Source of the DNA: Candidatus Thorarchaeota archaeon
GTDB lineage: Archaea > Asgardarchaeota > Thorarchaeia > Thorarchaeales > Thorarchaeaceae
Direction: 5' to 3'
Length of the DNA: 19,866 nucleotides
Assembly: GCA_016840825.1 (NCBI GenBank)
Contig: JAEORN010000193.1
Coordinates: forward strand, 1 to 19,866
Positions 7,529-15,528 of the stretch are shown here, piece by piece. Position 1 is the first letter of the stretch. Every line of letters begins with the position of its first letter. The notes under the pieces were generated by a model, which was not told the origin of the DNA, ran no database searches, and was given only the letters and a program-made list of their open reading frames with translations. Both the position numbers and the translations under genes were made by a program.

Positions 7529-8425
7529 CTAAACTGCTATCACTACCATGATGACACCTAGAACGGTGAGGAGTGCTCCTAGAATCGATTTGGGAGTGTA
7601 TCGCTCTTTTAGAAAGAAGATAGAGATTGGTAGTGCGAACAGTGGAGCTGTAGAACCTAAAAGCGAGGATACTGCCGCACCTATCAGATTGACTGTATAG
7701 GTGTAGAGTAGCGAGCCCACTGTCATTCCAAGAAAACCACCTGCAAGTATCATTTTTGTTGATTTTCTTGGGGGTGTTCGCATTCCTTTATACTTGGCAC
7801 TAAGGACGATTGGTAGGAAAATCGCAGAACCAAAGGCCATTCTCACAAAGTTTGCATCTATCGGGTCGATCCCCGTTACTCCAATCTGTAGGAAGACTGT
7901 ACCAAAGGACCAGCAGATAGCAGCCAATAATGCCAAGCCGAGTCCTATGAGGTCTTTTAGATTCTCGCCATCTTCAGACTTTGCTTGTGCATTTGATATT
8001 AGACCTACACCTACTATCGCAATGATAACTCCAATAAATCGGAGAGGGATTGCAGCTTCACTTACAAGAAATATCGCAATGATGTATGTAGTAATAGGAT
8101 AGATGTTTGCAATGGGAAATGCATAGGAAACCCCTATTCTCGCTTGGCTTATTAGGTATCCAAGGTCTCCTACTACAAGTCCAATTGCGACTGATGCAAT
8201 GAGGAATAATAACGACTCTAGTGGAACATACAAGGGAGTTGTACGGAAGGGGAGGAGAACAATGACTAGCATGAATACAAAAGATAGCCACATCTTAATA
8301 GTAGATATTGCAAGCGGAGTTGCAGAGTCGCTTTGACTCTTGTATACATTAGTTGATATTCCCCATAGGAAGGCTGTAAAGAGCCCTATTGAAATGCCGA
8401 GGAATTGATCAGGAGCTAGTTGCAT
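7529..8425 (-). CDS. EamA/DMT-superfamily transporter
   Basis: A 298-residue integral membrane protein with about ten hydrophobic helices arranged as two EamA repeats: roughly residues 5-140 and 160-297. Typical features include the first-helix motif FLGISIGLFTAFLWGIS with an aromatic/Gly-rich pattern, the end of repeat 1 (FIGVIIAIVGVGLI), GLALLAAICWSFGTVFLQ opening repeat 2, and PLFALPISIFFLKERYTPKSILGALL near the C-terminus, the most conserved DMT signature. Members export or import small metabolites; the substrate cannot be predicted. The ATG at 8423-8425 has no clear Shine-Dalgarno, so the message may be near-leaderless. Confidence 0.9.
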   Translation of the reverse strand: MQLAPDQFLGISIGLFTAFLWGISTNVYKSQSDSATPLAISTIKMWLSFVFMLVIVLLPFRTTPLYVPLESLLFLIASVAIGLVVGDLGYLISQARIGVSYAFPIANIYPITTYIIAIFLVSEAAIPLRFIGVIIAIVGVGLISNAQAKSEDGENLKDLIGLGLALLAAICWSFGTVFLQIGVTGIDPIDANFVRMAFGSAIFLPIVLSAKYKGMRTPPRKSTKMILAGGFLGMTVGSLLYTYTVNLIGAAVSSLLGSTAPLFALPISIFFLKERYTPKSILGALLTVLGVIMVVIAV

Positions 8426-8461
8426 TAGTGGGCGGCGTGATTGGAATTGAACTAAAACATT

Positions 8462-8479
8462 ACTAATTGTACTAATTAG
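8462..8479. repeat. Tandem 9-bp direct repeat in divergent promoter region
   Basis: ACTAATTGT at 8462-8470 is followed directly by ACTAATTAG at 8471-8479, seven of nine bases identical. It lies in the 167-bp gap between divergent genes, upstream of the EamA start, and could be a regulator-binding site. Function is speculative. Confidence 0.3.
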
Positions 8480-8537
8480 GGGATTCTCGTATTTCAGGCA
8501 GAGTATTTTTAGTACTACCCTTCTTCTTCAAGTAGGC

Positions 8538-8545
8538 TTATAAAA
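8538..8545 (+). promoter_or_regulatory. TATA box of the 383-aa membrane-protein gene
   Basis: TTATAAAA within GGCTTATAAAATTTC is a strong archaeal TATA element, about 50 bp before the ATG at 8593. A purine-rich AGGAGAG at about 8575-8581 lies in the predicted leader, somewhat far (about 12 nt) from the start codon. Confidence 0.5.
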
Positions 8546-8592
8546 TTTCGAAGATAGAAAGATTCGTAGGACTTAGGAGAGTATTCGAAAGA

Positions 8593-9744
8593 ATGGAAAA
8601 GGATTGGATTCTAAGAGTCGCCGTTAAGATAGTTCTCATCATGGCCCTCCCCTATCAAATTTATATCTCAAATGATTATTTCAATTACATATCAATAATA
8701 GGTACATTAATTCAAGGTAACGAAGTCTATGATCTATATGGTAGTATTAGTTTCCTTTACTTCGCATTCTTTTTTGGAATACTAACATTCCCTGCAGTGA
8801 TTTTCTATTATGTTCAATATCATAGACCTAGGCATGTTTCCGTCAACAAATTCCTTGTTCCTGTCTGTGTATTTAGCCACCCCCTTATCCAAGCCTTAGC
8901 TCTAACTCCAATTATGATGGCAATCATATCGATGGGAGATTACTACGGAGCCACTAACGCAGCTATGCTTGCACTTTCTTTGTCACCATGGACTCTTTTA
9001 CTTCTCGTTGTCGCTCCGTATTTCTTGAGGGAACTCAGAACCAAAGATAGTATGACACCCAAAGACAACATTAGATCAAGATTGCTTGGTGAGGTTTCAA
9101 GGTATTCTATTAGCGCGTTCGTTTTAGCTATATCTGTTGTTGTACTCCCAATGTTCTTTATCGAATTTAGGACTTGGCTCCTTCAAGTATATCCACAGGA
9201 GTATATGTTCATATCAGGGATTGGTGCCATCGGTGTCTATTTCTATCGAACAGATTTCTCCATCACTTATACACTACTTGGAACCATGTATATACCAGGT
9301 ATTATTGTTGGCATCCTCCTTCAAGTAGTCTTTGGGAAGGAAGTGTTGAAGTATCTTCAAGAGAAGACAGAGAGACTTCGAACAATTGCGATAGGAGTAG
9401 TCACACTACTGATAGCAACCTTTCTCGTCCCTTTCACTAGTTTCTTCGGTTATGGTATCGTATCTGCCTATCCGATACCGTCAGTTTTGATCACAGGGAC
9501 TCTTATCATGTTCTTGGTAAAACCCATGGTGAGTGATGATAATCTCTGGGATGAAGAACCTCACCAGATGTGGTTTGAACCAGAAGAGCCGAGAGAAGAG
9601 GGAGAAAGAGGTGCTGAAATCAAGATACCAATACGATATCTCCTACGTTCGAAACTGTCACGTTCAAAACCTGAAAAGACGATATACAATTGGGATAGAA
9701 AGAATGATGACGTCTTCGGAGGGGAAGATGGTTCATTGGATTAG
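8593..9744 (+). CDS. Multi-spanning membrane protein of unknown function
   Basis: I do not recognise a family. The 383-residue product has about seven hydrophobic helices (around residues 8-25, 52-75, 88-115, 120-143, 172-195, 232-250, 263-320) with short charged loops such as FLRELRTKDSMTPKDN. A highly charged, probably cytoplasmic tail of about 65 residues (from VSDDNLWDEEPHQMW) is acidic, then basic (RYLLRSKLSRSKPEK), then acidic again. No transport signature, cofactor motif or signal peptidase site is evident. It has its own TATA box and ends against leuS with a terminator hairpin between. Confidence 0.75.
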   Translation: MEKDWILRVAVKIVLIMALPYQIYISNDYFNYISIIGTLIQGNEVYDLYGSISFLYFAFFFGILTFPAVIFYYVQYHRPRHVSVNKFLVPVCVFSHPLIQALALTPIMMAIISMGDYYGATNAAMLALSLSPWTLLLLVVAPYFLRELRTKDSMTPKDNIRSRLLGEVSRYSISAFVLAISVVVLPMFFIEFRTWLLQVYPQEYMFISGIGAIGVYFYRTDFSITYTLLGTMYIPGIIVGILLQVVFGKEVLKYLQEKTERLRTIAIGVVTLLIATFLVPFTSFFGYGIVSAYPIPSVLITGTLIMFLVKPMVSDDNLWDEEPHQMWFEPEEPREEGERGAEIKIPIRYLLRSKLSRSKPEKTIYNWDRKNDDVFGGEDGSLD

Positions 9745-9764
9745 AAAGAGGTAATAAAGAACCA

Positions 9765-9787
9765 AGAGATGGTCTGAAGCCATCTCT
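9765..9787. terminator. Hairpin between convergent genes
   Basis: AGAGATGG (9765-9772) and CCATCTCT (9780-9787) form a perfect 8-bp stem with a 7-nt loop in the 61-bp gap between the membrane-protein stop and the leuS stop. It resembles the hairpin at 725-747 in stem length, loop length and position between convergent genes. Confidence 0.5.
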
Positions 9788-9805
9788 CAGTAGAATTGAC
9801 ATTGA

Positions 9806-12709
9806 TTATTCAATGAATAGGGAAACACGTCCAGGTAATGCAAATCGTGCCTTTTGCTGAGGGTCATATTCAGTAGCAGTAGAGTCATGCACAGCAATTT
9901 CCATGCCTAACTCCTTTGCCAGATAATCCATGGAATCCATCAAAACCTGCATCTCATTCTTTGCGTTGGATGAGTGATCCCATAGGCCATTCTCTTTTGC
10001 GATTCTATCTACGATTGATTTGACCTCTTTGCCATATTGCCTGAATTCGGGATTAGACATCAGGTGTTTCATGATATCACCAACAATCAATGGTAGATTT
10101 GCCTCACGGATGCTATTCATCGCATCAAACATCCATTGAGGTGCTACATAGATATAGACCTTGGACACCTTCTTCCCTTTCATCAAGCGCACAATCTCTC
10201 GAATATCCCGTATGGTGGATTCGACAACATCATGTGCTTTCTCAACCTCAGGATTCAGTAGTTTCTTATCGGGCTTAGGCCATTCTGCTAGCGATACGTA
10301 TCCTTCCCGATTCATCTTCGCCCAGAGTTCCTCAGAGGTGTGAGGCGTGATAGGTGCCATTAGGCGAACCCAGATATCACATACGTATGCTAATGCGCCT
10401 TCTTTCTCATCTTTCGGTACTTCAGTTCGCTTCAAATAATGCGTGATAATCCTATTCATCTCAGAGGTAGCTAAGATCGCAAAGTCCCTCAGTTTGAAGT
10501 TCTCCAACAACTCAGTGGTTTGCAGAACGATAGAGTTCACTCTACTCTGTAACCACTGTGTTACAGGAGTAGGTTTGTCCTTCTTTTGGAATATCTTCGG
10601 TTCCTTCATGCCATACTTATTGACAGTTTCTATGAATTGACGCAATCGATTCTTTACTGTGGGAACATCTTTCTCACGCCAATCCATTAATGAACCCGGT
10701 TCAGCTGCAGAGATTGCATACATTCGATAGACATCAGCCCCATATTTCTTCGGAATCTCAACCAAAGGTATGACATTGCCCTTACTCTTAGACATCTTAC
10801 CACCTTCCATTATCAAGTGCTCATTCAGACTAATCTTCTGAATCCAATGCTTCTCTGGGAAAATGGCTACATGGTGGAATATCGCAAACGACAAATGATT
10901 GGATATATGCGAAGGAGCAGTATGTCGTTGGTCATTAGGATACCAATACATGAACTCATCACGCATGGTCTTCAGTAGGTTGGCATCGATTGAGGTCTTC
11001 TCTGCAACCTTATTTGGTGTTCCTTTGCCTAAGAAGACATATTCAAAGAAGTCATACGGCAACTGATCGGGTTTTATCTTATTGTCAGTGATATAGTGTG
11101 CAATCGTATAGAATGCCATGTATATGGTTGAATCTGATAGCGATTCAATAATCCAGTCAGAATCGAACGGCAATCTTGTTCCGATTCCTCGTTTTCTTGC
11201 ACAGGGTCTTTGAGCCAACCAGTCAAATGTAGCTTCGAATAGGTTCCGAAAGCTATCAGGAATGATAGCCATTTCATTCAGTGCTTTCCAAGCTGTTTCC
11301 TTCCATCCAGGACTCTGATAATCCAGAAACCATTGCCCAGCAAAAACACCCACTTGAACATCTGTTCCACATTTGCAGATGACAGGTCGGGTATCGGGCT
11401 CATAGAAGACATCGCATGCATTATTCTCTTGCATCCATGAAACTACATCATCTTTAACATCCTTGATAGAACGTCCTGAGAACTGAGCGCAGTTATCCTT
11501 CATTATCCCTTCATAGAACTCGGCCTTGTAGATTTCTTGTGTCGCGTCCTCTAGCTTTTCATCCTCATGTTGGGATTTTATATCTCTACTTTCAACGGCA
11601 TCCTTTGCAGGAAATTCACTGTAACCTTCGATATCAATCATTCCTATGATTTGGATACCCCGTACATCATCAGCTGAAATTCCGTATTTCTCCAAATCCG
11701 ATGGATCATCCCATAGGTCGCGTAATGCAATGTAGTCAAAGGGAGCGTGACCCGGTACGCTATAGACTACTCCTGTTGCATTATCAGGATTTACAAAATC
11801 AGCAGGTAGAATCAAGATTTCATGTTCATCATGTATCGCTCTGAACTTCTTACCAATAATCTTCGATCCGAGAAACTCATCGATTATCTCAACCTCCTTT
11901 GCCTGTAGCTTCATCTTTTCAACAGCCTTCTTCGAGATGATCCATTTCTCTCCATCAACCAAGGCCCAGACATACTTCGCTTTGGGATTTATCCACATGT
12001 TCGTGACACCAAAGATGGTTTCAGGTCGTAGTGTTGCTGCTACCAGATAGCCATCCTCGAAGCCCCATTTGATTGCTGTGAACTCCTTGATTTTCGCGTT
12101 TACACCCTCTAACAGGTCATCCTCTCCGACAGGATTTCCGCAATTCGGACAATATAGCAGAGGATAGTTGCCTTGCTTGATATACTTCTTTTCCATGAAC
12201 TTCTGATATTGCCATTCAATGAATTTGTTGTATGTCTTATCGCCGGTCGTGAACTTCCTACGCCAATCAATACTATAGCCCAATGCATCAAAATCTTGGG
12301 ATATTACCTTTGCAAAGAAGGATGCTGTGCTCCATGGATTGGTGAACTTCGCTAGTTGAGCGTTTACTTCTTCTTCAGTTTCAAAATACAGTCGAAGATC
12401 TCTCTTATACTGTTCAATCGCTATCTTATCGCCAGCTTTTACACGCTCCACCATACCCAGGACCGGTGTGCCTGTCATATGCGACGCCATGGGAAACAAT
12501 ACATTGAATCCCTGCATTCTCTTCCAACGTGCGATCAGATCGCCCACTGTGTATGTACGTCCATGTCCGATATGCAATGCACCATTGGTGTATGGATAAG
12601 GTACTGTTAGGAAGAACTTCTTTTTCTTTGGATCAGGATCTGCTTCGAAGATTCTATCCTTCTTCCAGCGCTTCTGCCATTTCTTCTCATACTTGGCAAA
12701 TTCACTCAA
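9806..12709 (-). CDS. leuS: Leucyl-tRNA synthetase, archaeal/eukaryal type
   Basis: This 967-residue class I synthetase attaches leucine to tRNA-Leu in the cytosol. In order: HIGH at about 46-49 (ALHIGHGRTY), the zinc-like CPNC pair at about 187-190, the CP1 editing domain at about 200-370 with TLRPETIFG and VYSVPGHAPFD, the archaeal DWLAQRPCARKRGIGT block at about 496-511, and KMSKS at about 638-642 (EGGKMSKSKGN). An anticodon-binding helical domain and a C-terminal extension follow. Length and domain order are normal for archaeal LeuRS. Translation starts at a TTG (12707-12709), as MSEFAKYEKKWQKRW is the expected N-terminus. It appears monocistronic. Confidence 0.97.
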   Translation of the reverse strand: MSEFAKYEKKWQKRWKKDRIFEADPDPKKKKFFLTVPYPYTNGALHIGHGRTYTVGDLIARWKRMQGFNVLFPMASHMTGTPVLGMVERVKAGDKIAIEQYKRDLRLYFETEEEVNAQLAKFTNPWSTASFFAKVISQDFDALGYSIDWRRKFTTGDKTYNKFIEWQYQKFMEKKYIKQGNYPLLYCPNCGNPVGEDDLLEGVNAKIKEFTAIKWGFEDGYLVAATLRPETIFGVTNMWINPKAKYVWALVDGEKWIISKKAVEKMKLQAKEVEIIDEFLGSKIIGKKFRAIHDEHEILILPADFVNPDNATGVVYSVPGHAPFDYIALRDLWDDPSDLEKYGISADDVRGIQIIGMIDIEGYSEFPAKDAVESRDIKSQHEDEKLEDATQEIYKAEFYEGIMKDNCAQFSGRSIKDVKDDVVSWMQENNACDVFYEPDTRPVICKCGTDVQVGVFAGQWFLDYQSPGWKETAWKALNEMAIIPDSFRNLFEATFDWLAQRPCARKRGIGTRLPFDSDWIIESLSDSTIYMAFYTIAHYITDNKIKPDQLPYDFFEYVFLGKGTPNKVAEKTSIDANLLKTMRDEFMYWYPNDQRHTAPSHISNHLSFAIFHHVAIFPEKHWIQKISLNEHLIMEGGKMSKSKGNVIPLVEIPKKYGADVYRMYAISAAEPGSLMDWREKDVPTVKNRLRQFIETVNKYGMKEPKIFQKKDKPTPVTQWLQSRVNSIVLQTTELLENFKLRDFAILATSEMNRIITHYLKRTEVPKDEKEGALAYVCDIWVRLMAPITPHTSEELWAKMNREGYVSLAEWPKPDKKLLNPEVEKAHDVVESTIRDIREIVRLMKGKKVSKVYIYVAPQWMFDAMNSIREANLPLIVGDIMKHLMSNPEFRQYGKEVKSIVDRIAKENGLWDHSSNAKNEMQVLMDSMDYLAKELGMEIAVHDSTATEYDPQQKARFALPGRVSLFIE

Positions 12710-12729
12710 TTTCTATAACCTCGACTGCA

Positions 12730-12770
12730 TTTTTTATGGTTAGAGAGCCAGAGATGCGCTCCGCTATAAA
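12730..12770 (-). promoter_or_regulatory. Promoter region of leuS
   Basis: Two TATA-like elements lie upstream on the minus strand: ATAAAAAA within CCATAAAAAATGC, centred about 25 bp before the TTG (consistent with a near-leaderless message), and TTTATA at 12765-12770, about 58 bp before it. Either could be the true box. Confidence 0.35.
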
Positions 12771-13000
12771 GGACTCGCAAAAGTAGTTGTTAATAATCGA
12801 GAACGCAATCCATCCTTTGCTCACTCAGAAAATGGAAAACAGCTTTCCCTTATTAGAGCTATGGTCAAATGAATTCAGCCATATGGAAACGAATATCAGC
12901 AAGGAATGTTAGGGGTTCAGAGGTAATTTTCCCTTTCGAACAGCACCAAGAAAGCAGCCATCACTTTCAGGAAAAAGGACCACAAGACATTAATAGTTAT
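12771..13000. other. Intergenic region without a convincing gene
   Basis: The gap between leuS and the small wHTH-like gene spans 12710-13050. Besides promoter elements at each end I see only short ORFs without ribosome-binding sites or recognisable protein patterns. No tRNA or strong hairpin is visible. The plus-strand reading of TATAAA at 12765-12770 could also drive a short transcript to the right. Confidence 0.4.
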
Positions 13001-13014
13001 TTAACTATGGTTAA
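13001..13014. promoter_or_regulatory. Inverted repeat in the promoter of the small wHTH-like gene
   Basis: TTAAC-TATG-GTTAA is a perfect 5-bp dyad with 4-bp spacer, overlapping a TATA-like TTATTTAA about 50 bp before the ATG at 13051. Because the gene downstream looks like a small DNA-binding protein, an autoregulatory operator is possible but unproven. Confidence 0.3.
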
Positions 13015-13050
13015 TTGGATGGGTTTGCTTTGGCTGGTCAATATCGCATA

Positions 13051-13329
13051 ATGACAAGGCATCCGGATGGGAAGGAAGGGGTAAACATAGAGAGAGAGAA
13101 GTATGACCTCATCCGATGCACTATTCTTGAGATTCTAAAAGAAAGGGAAATAGAGTCTTTCATGTCCCTTGGACAAGAAGTCAAGCGTCGTATCGGTGAT
13201 GATTTTGATGGGTCTGTCACGTGGTACTATACAACAGTCAAGCTAGATTTGGAAGCGCGAGGCGAAATAGAAAGACTATCAGGAATGATTCCACAGCATC
13301 TCAGACTTGTTCAGAAACCGTACTGCTAG
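13051..13329 (+). CDS. Small winged-helix-like protein (resembles DUF6958)
   Basis: A 92-residue protein from ATG 13051. The segment KYDLIRCTILEILKEREIES, then LGQEVKRRI, then GSVTWYYTTVKLDLEARGEIERL has the helix-helix-strand pattern of a winged-helix domain. It closely resembles small DUF6958-type proteins, which share the W-x(3)-VKLDLEA core. The frame is open to a TTG at 13015, but the stretch between lacks a ribosome-binding site, so I chose the ATG. A role in DNA binding is inferred from the fold only. The methyltransferase-like gene 80 bp downstream has its own TATA box. Confidence 0.75.
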   Translation: MTRHPDGKEGVNIEREKYDLIRCTILEILKEREIESFMSLGQEVKRRIGDDFDGSVTWYYTTVKLDLEARGEIERLSGMIPQHLRLVQKPYC

Positions 13330-13362
13330 AATAATTCACTTGTCAGATGACCTCATAGCTAG

Positions 13363-13370
13363 TTATAAAA
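13363..13370 (+). promoter_or_regulatory. TATA box of the methyltransferase-like gene
   Basis: TTATAAAA in AGTTATAAAAAAAGAG is a strong TATA element centred about 44 bp ahead of the TTG start at 13410, giving a predicted leader of about 20 nt. Confidence 0.5.
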
Positions 13371-13409
13371 AAAGAGTATTGAGAATTCTCTGCCATCGAG
13401 GATAGACCA

Positions 13410-14069
13410 TTGGCAGACGATGATACAAATGAGTCATGGATGATAACGAGTCAAGGCGTCTTCATTGACATTCATAGTGAGTTGTTTCCCTATACACAAG
13501 TCGTCAAATTCTTCACCAGAGTCGAGAAGGAATTTGACAGAAAGAAGTACTGCAATGGAGCGAATCTTGGAGGTCGGTGGATCTATCAGATCTACAGCAA
13601 GGAGTTCATCAGAGATCTAGCAGAGCTTATACAAGAGATGCTAGTCTCTTGCAAGGGACAAGGCCCTATACTTGAAGTAATGGCTGGAGATGGCCTCTTA
13701 AGCAAATACATTGAGCCATTCATATCTAAGCAGCTAATTGCTACCGATGCGAAAACCAGTCGGGATATGATTCAATTTCCAAAATCTGTAGAGAAAATCG
13801 ATGCTTTAGAAGCGATACAGAAGTACAACCCAATACTCATTATCATGTCATGGGAACCGTATTTTTCTGATATTAGCCAGAATGTGGTAAATACAGGAAT
13901 CCCAACAATTTGGATTGGCGATCCAAATGCGTGTGCTGTGTCAAGTTCGATTCATGAAGTGGAATGCGAAAATCATTCATCACCTTATTTATTGGGGCGT
14001 AATGATGATTTTACAGAATCAGAGTTCCGGACAGTTGTGAAACTGTTCAATGTATCACGAGGGCATTGA
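13410..14069 (+). CDS. SAM-dependent methyltransferase-like protein
   Basis: A 219-residue Rossmann-like protein. PILEVMAGDGLLSKYIEPF matches class I methyltransferase motif I (E-x-x-A-G-D-G), LIATDAK fits motif II with its acidic residue, and ILIIMSWEPYFSDI fits the strand-4 motif with an aromatic residue in the active site region. About 80 N-terminal residues (with FFTRVEKEFDRKKYCNG) precede the fold and may bind substrate. The start is TTG at 13410; no in-frame ATG is nearby. The small size and lack of the C-terminal strands seen in larger family members leave the substrate open. It is followed 80 bp later by the aspartoacylase-fold gene on the same strand. Confidence 0.7.
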   Translation: MADDDTNESWMITSQGVFIDIHSELFPYTQVVKFFTRVEKEFDRKKYCNGANLGGRWIYQIYSKEFIRDLAELIQEMLVSCKGQGPILEVMAGDGLLSKYIEPFISKQLIATDAKTSRDMIQFPKSVEKIDALEAIQKYNPILIIMSWEPYFSDISQNVVNTGIPTIWIGDPNACAVSSSIHEVECENHSSPYLLGRNDDFTESEFRTVVKLFNVSRGH

Positions 14070-14092
14070 GAAATTACTCCTACCTGTGTTAC

Positions 14093-14144
14093 ACCTTTTA
14101 ATATTCAGATTTTCTAAGATTCTTGTGCTAGTGAGCAGAAGGTG
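14093..14144 (+). promoter_or_regulatory. TATA-like box and Shine-Dalgarno of the aspartoacylase-fold gene
   Basis: CTTTTAATATTC at about 14095-14106 is a TATA-like element about 50 bp before the ATG, and AGGTG at 14140-14144 is a clear ribosome-binding site 5 nt before ATG 14150. Confidence 0.4.
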
Positions 14145-14149
14145 TTGAT

Positions 14150-15085
14150 ATGGTGAAACCTGAAGTGGAAGCCTTTGATATAGATCCAAAAACTGGAACT
14201 ACCTTAGGATTTTATCACTTTGGCGAAGAAAGGCCTAACATTCTAATCCTCTCTGCCATGGAGGGTCACTCATCAGGATGTGTTTACACAACATTCCTGC
14301 TGATGAAACAACTAGAAGAAATGGATAGAATCGATGGGTCAGTTACATTCCTTCCAGTAGCAAATCCTCTTGCATTTAGGTTGGGAACTAGAGTTTCACC
14401 CTTAGATTCTCAAGCTCTTGATACTGTATTTCCAGGAAGTGAGTTTGGTACACTAACAGAGAAAATAGCATGGGAGATCTGGAGGAAAGTTTCACAAGCA
14501 GATTTTGTCATTCACCTTCGTTCGACGCCTCAGGATTGCGTTAGTCATGTAGAATGCCTTCATAGAGAATATATCCATGTCAGGAACCTCGCATCACAAA
14601 TCGGATTGCCATATGTTGTGCAAAGTAGCGGTCAGAGAGGAACGCTATCAACAGAGGCAGCTCATGACGGAATTCCAGCCATAACCATCAATTTACGCGG
14701 CTATCGTGATCAAATAGATCCGCAGGCTTCAGTAGAGGTAAGAGAATGTATCATCAATTTCCTGAGGATAAAAGATATGCTACCGGGAGACTGGATAGAG
14801 ACTTCCAGTACGTTCACAGGTCGGACATTACAGGTCAATTCCTCTCAAGAGGGTTTCTTTATTCCAGCAACAGGCCTGGGAGATGATGTGTTGATAGATA
14901 GCATCATAGGCAAGATTGAGGGTAGAGGAGATATCATCAGCCCCTATGAGGGGATTGTCCTCTCGTTGAGTAGAATGAACTATGTATTTGAAGGTGACAA
15001 GGTATCAACAATAGCATCAAGAATCTCAGAACAGCCCCTCTCTGCAATTGATGATGAAGATGTTGGTTCACGTAGGAAGTGGTGA
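14150..15085 (+). CDS. Aspartoacylase/succinylglutamate desuccinylase-fold protein with altered catalytic residues
   Basis: A 311-residue protein with the AstE/AspA (M14-like) layout. It has a strand leading to a motif where HGxE is expected, then GSVTFLPVANPLAFRLGTRVSPLD, LDTVFPG where DLNRxFPG is expected, ADFVIHLRSTP where D-x-H is expected, and PAITINLRG where xExG is expected. A beta-rich C-terminal domain follows. Aligned by these anchors, the zinc ligands and catalytic residues read E38/S41 (for H/E), R124 (for H) and N181 (for E), and the substrate Arg of DLNR is Thr. I infer a catalytically dead or re-purposed homologue, though nearby His40 and His122 could form a different site. It overlaps the next gene by 7 bp, so the two are probably translationally coupled. 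Confidence 0.8.
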   Translation: MVKPEVEAFDIDPKTGTTLGFYHFGEERPNILILSAMEGHSSGCVYTTFLLMKQLEEMDRIDGSVTFLPVANPLAFRLGTRVSPLDSQALDTVFPGSEFGTLTEKIAWEIWRKVSQADFVIHLRSTPQDCVSHVECLHREYIHVRNLASQIGLPYVVQSSGQRGTLSTEAAHDGIPAITINLRGYRDQIDPQASVEVRECIINFLRIKDMLPGDWIETSSTFTGRTLQVNSSQEGFFIPATGLGDDVLIDSIIGKIEGRGDIISPYEGIVLSLSRMNYVFEGDKVSTIASRISEQPLSAIDDEDVGSRRKW

Positions 15086-15525
15086 GATTGCATAAGGGAT
15101 GCAATTGTGAGGCAAGCCTACTAAGTACTAATGTAGGGGATACAAAACTTCGAGAGAAAGGTCATTTGTTGCTTGTTGGTAGTTGTATGATGAGTAGATA
15201 TTCTGACATCGTTTCCAAGTACTCAAAGCAGGGCGAAAACGCTGTGTTGCATATCTGTCTTGAAGAGGTTCACATGAATCATGCTGGATACAAGATCGCA
15301 TCAATTGTCAGATACTCAAAACTGGAACAGCTTACGGCGCTTACAGTTGATGGAAGTCCTCATTGTTTACAGCTTCATCATCTGATTGAAGATATAAAAC
15401 GACATTTTACACCAGAAATCCGTGTTCAACATTTCGTTGTCGAAAAGGGTGTGGTTCACGAGATATCATCAGAATCTGTAAAACTATCCCGCCACCTTTC
15501 AAAGATAGAGAAGGATTTGAAATAG
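15079..15525 (+). CDS. Small Cys/His-rich protein coupled to the aspartoacylase-fold gene
   Basis: An unrecognised protein of up to 148 residues that overlaps the upstream gene. Start choice is uncertain: GTG 15079, GTG 15082 and TTG 15088 all lie together, with GGTGA-like sequence among them. Visible features are an N-terminal CNC (KGCNCEASL), a Gly/Cys stretch (LLLVGSCMMSRYSDIV), and a His-rich core HICLEEVHMNHAGYKIASIV followed by LTVDGSPHCLQLHH. The Cys and His residues are spaced so that metal or Fe-S binding is plausible, but I see no standard ferredoxin motif. The phrase TVDGSPHCLQLHH looks like a conserved signature; I cannot name its family. A functional link to the upstream protein is inferred from the overlap. 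Confidence 0.7.
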   Translation: MVRLHKGCNCEASLLSTNVGDTKLREKGHLLLVGSCMMSRYSDIVSKYSKQGENAVLHICLEEVHMNHAGYKIASIVRYSKLEQLTALTVDGSPHCLQLHHLIEDIKRHFTPEIRVQHFVVEKGVVHEISSESVKLSRHLSKIEKDLK

Positions 15526-15528
15526 ATT

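Noticed and set aside
7794..8102. 102-codon plus-strand ORF opposite the EamA gene
   Set aside because: It is antisense to a clear transporter gene, with the composition expected of a reverse-frame shadow and no start signals.
12832..12912. Small ORF of 26 codons starting MENSFPLLELW in the leuS/wHTH gap
   Set aside because: No Shine-Dalgarno, very short and no recognisable pattern; a plus-strand TATAAA at 12765 is the only support.
12869..13051. 60-codon ORF in the same gap
   Set aside because: No ribosome-binding site, unlikely composition, and it overlaps the promoter of the gene at 13051.
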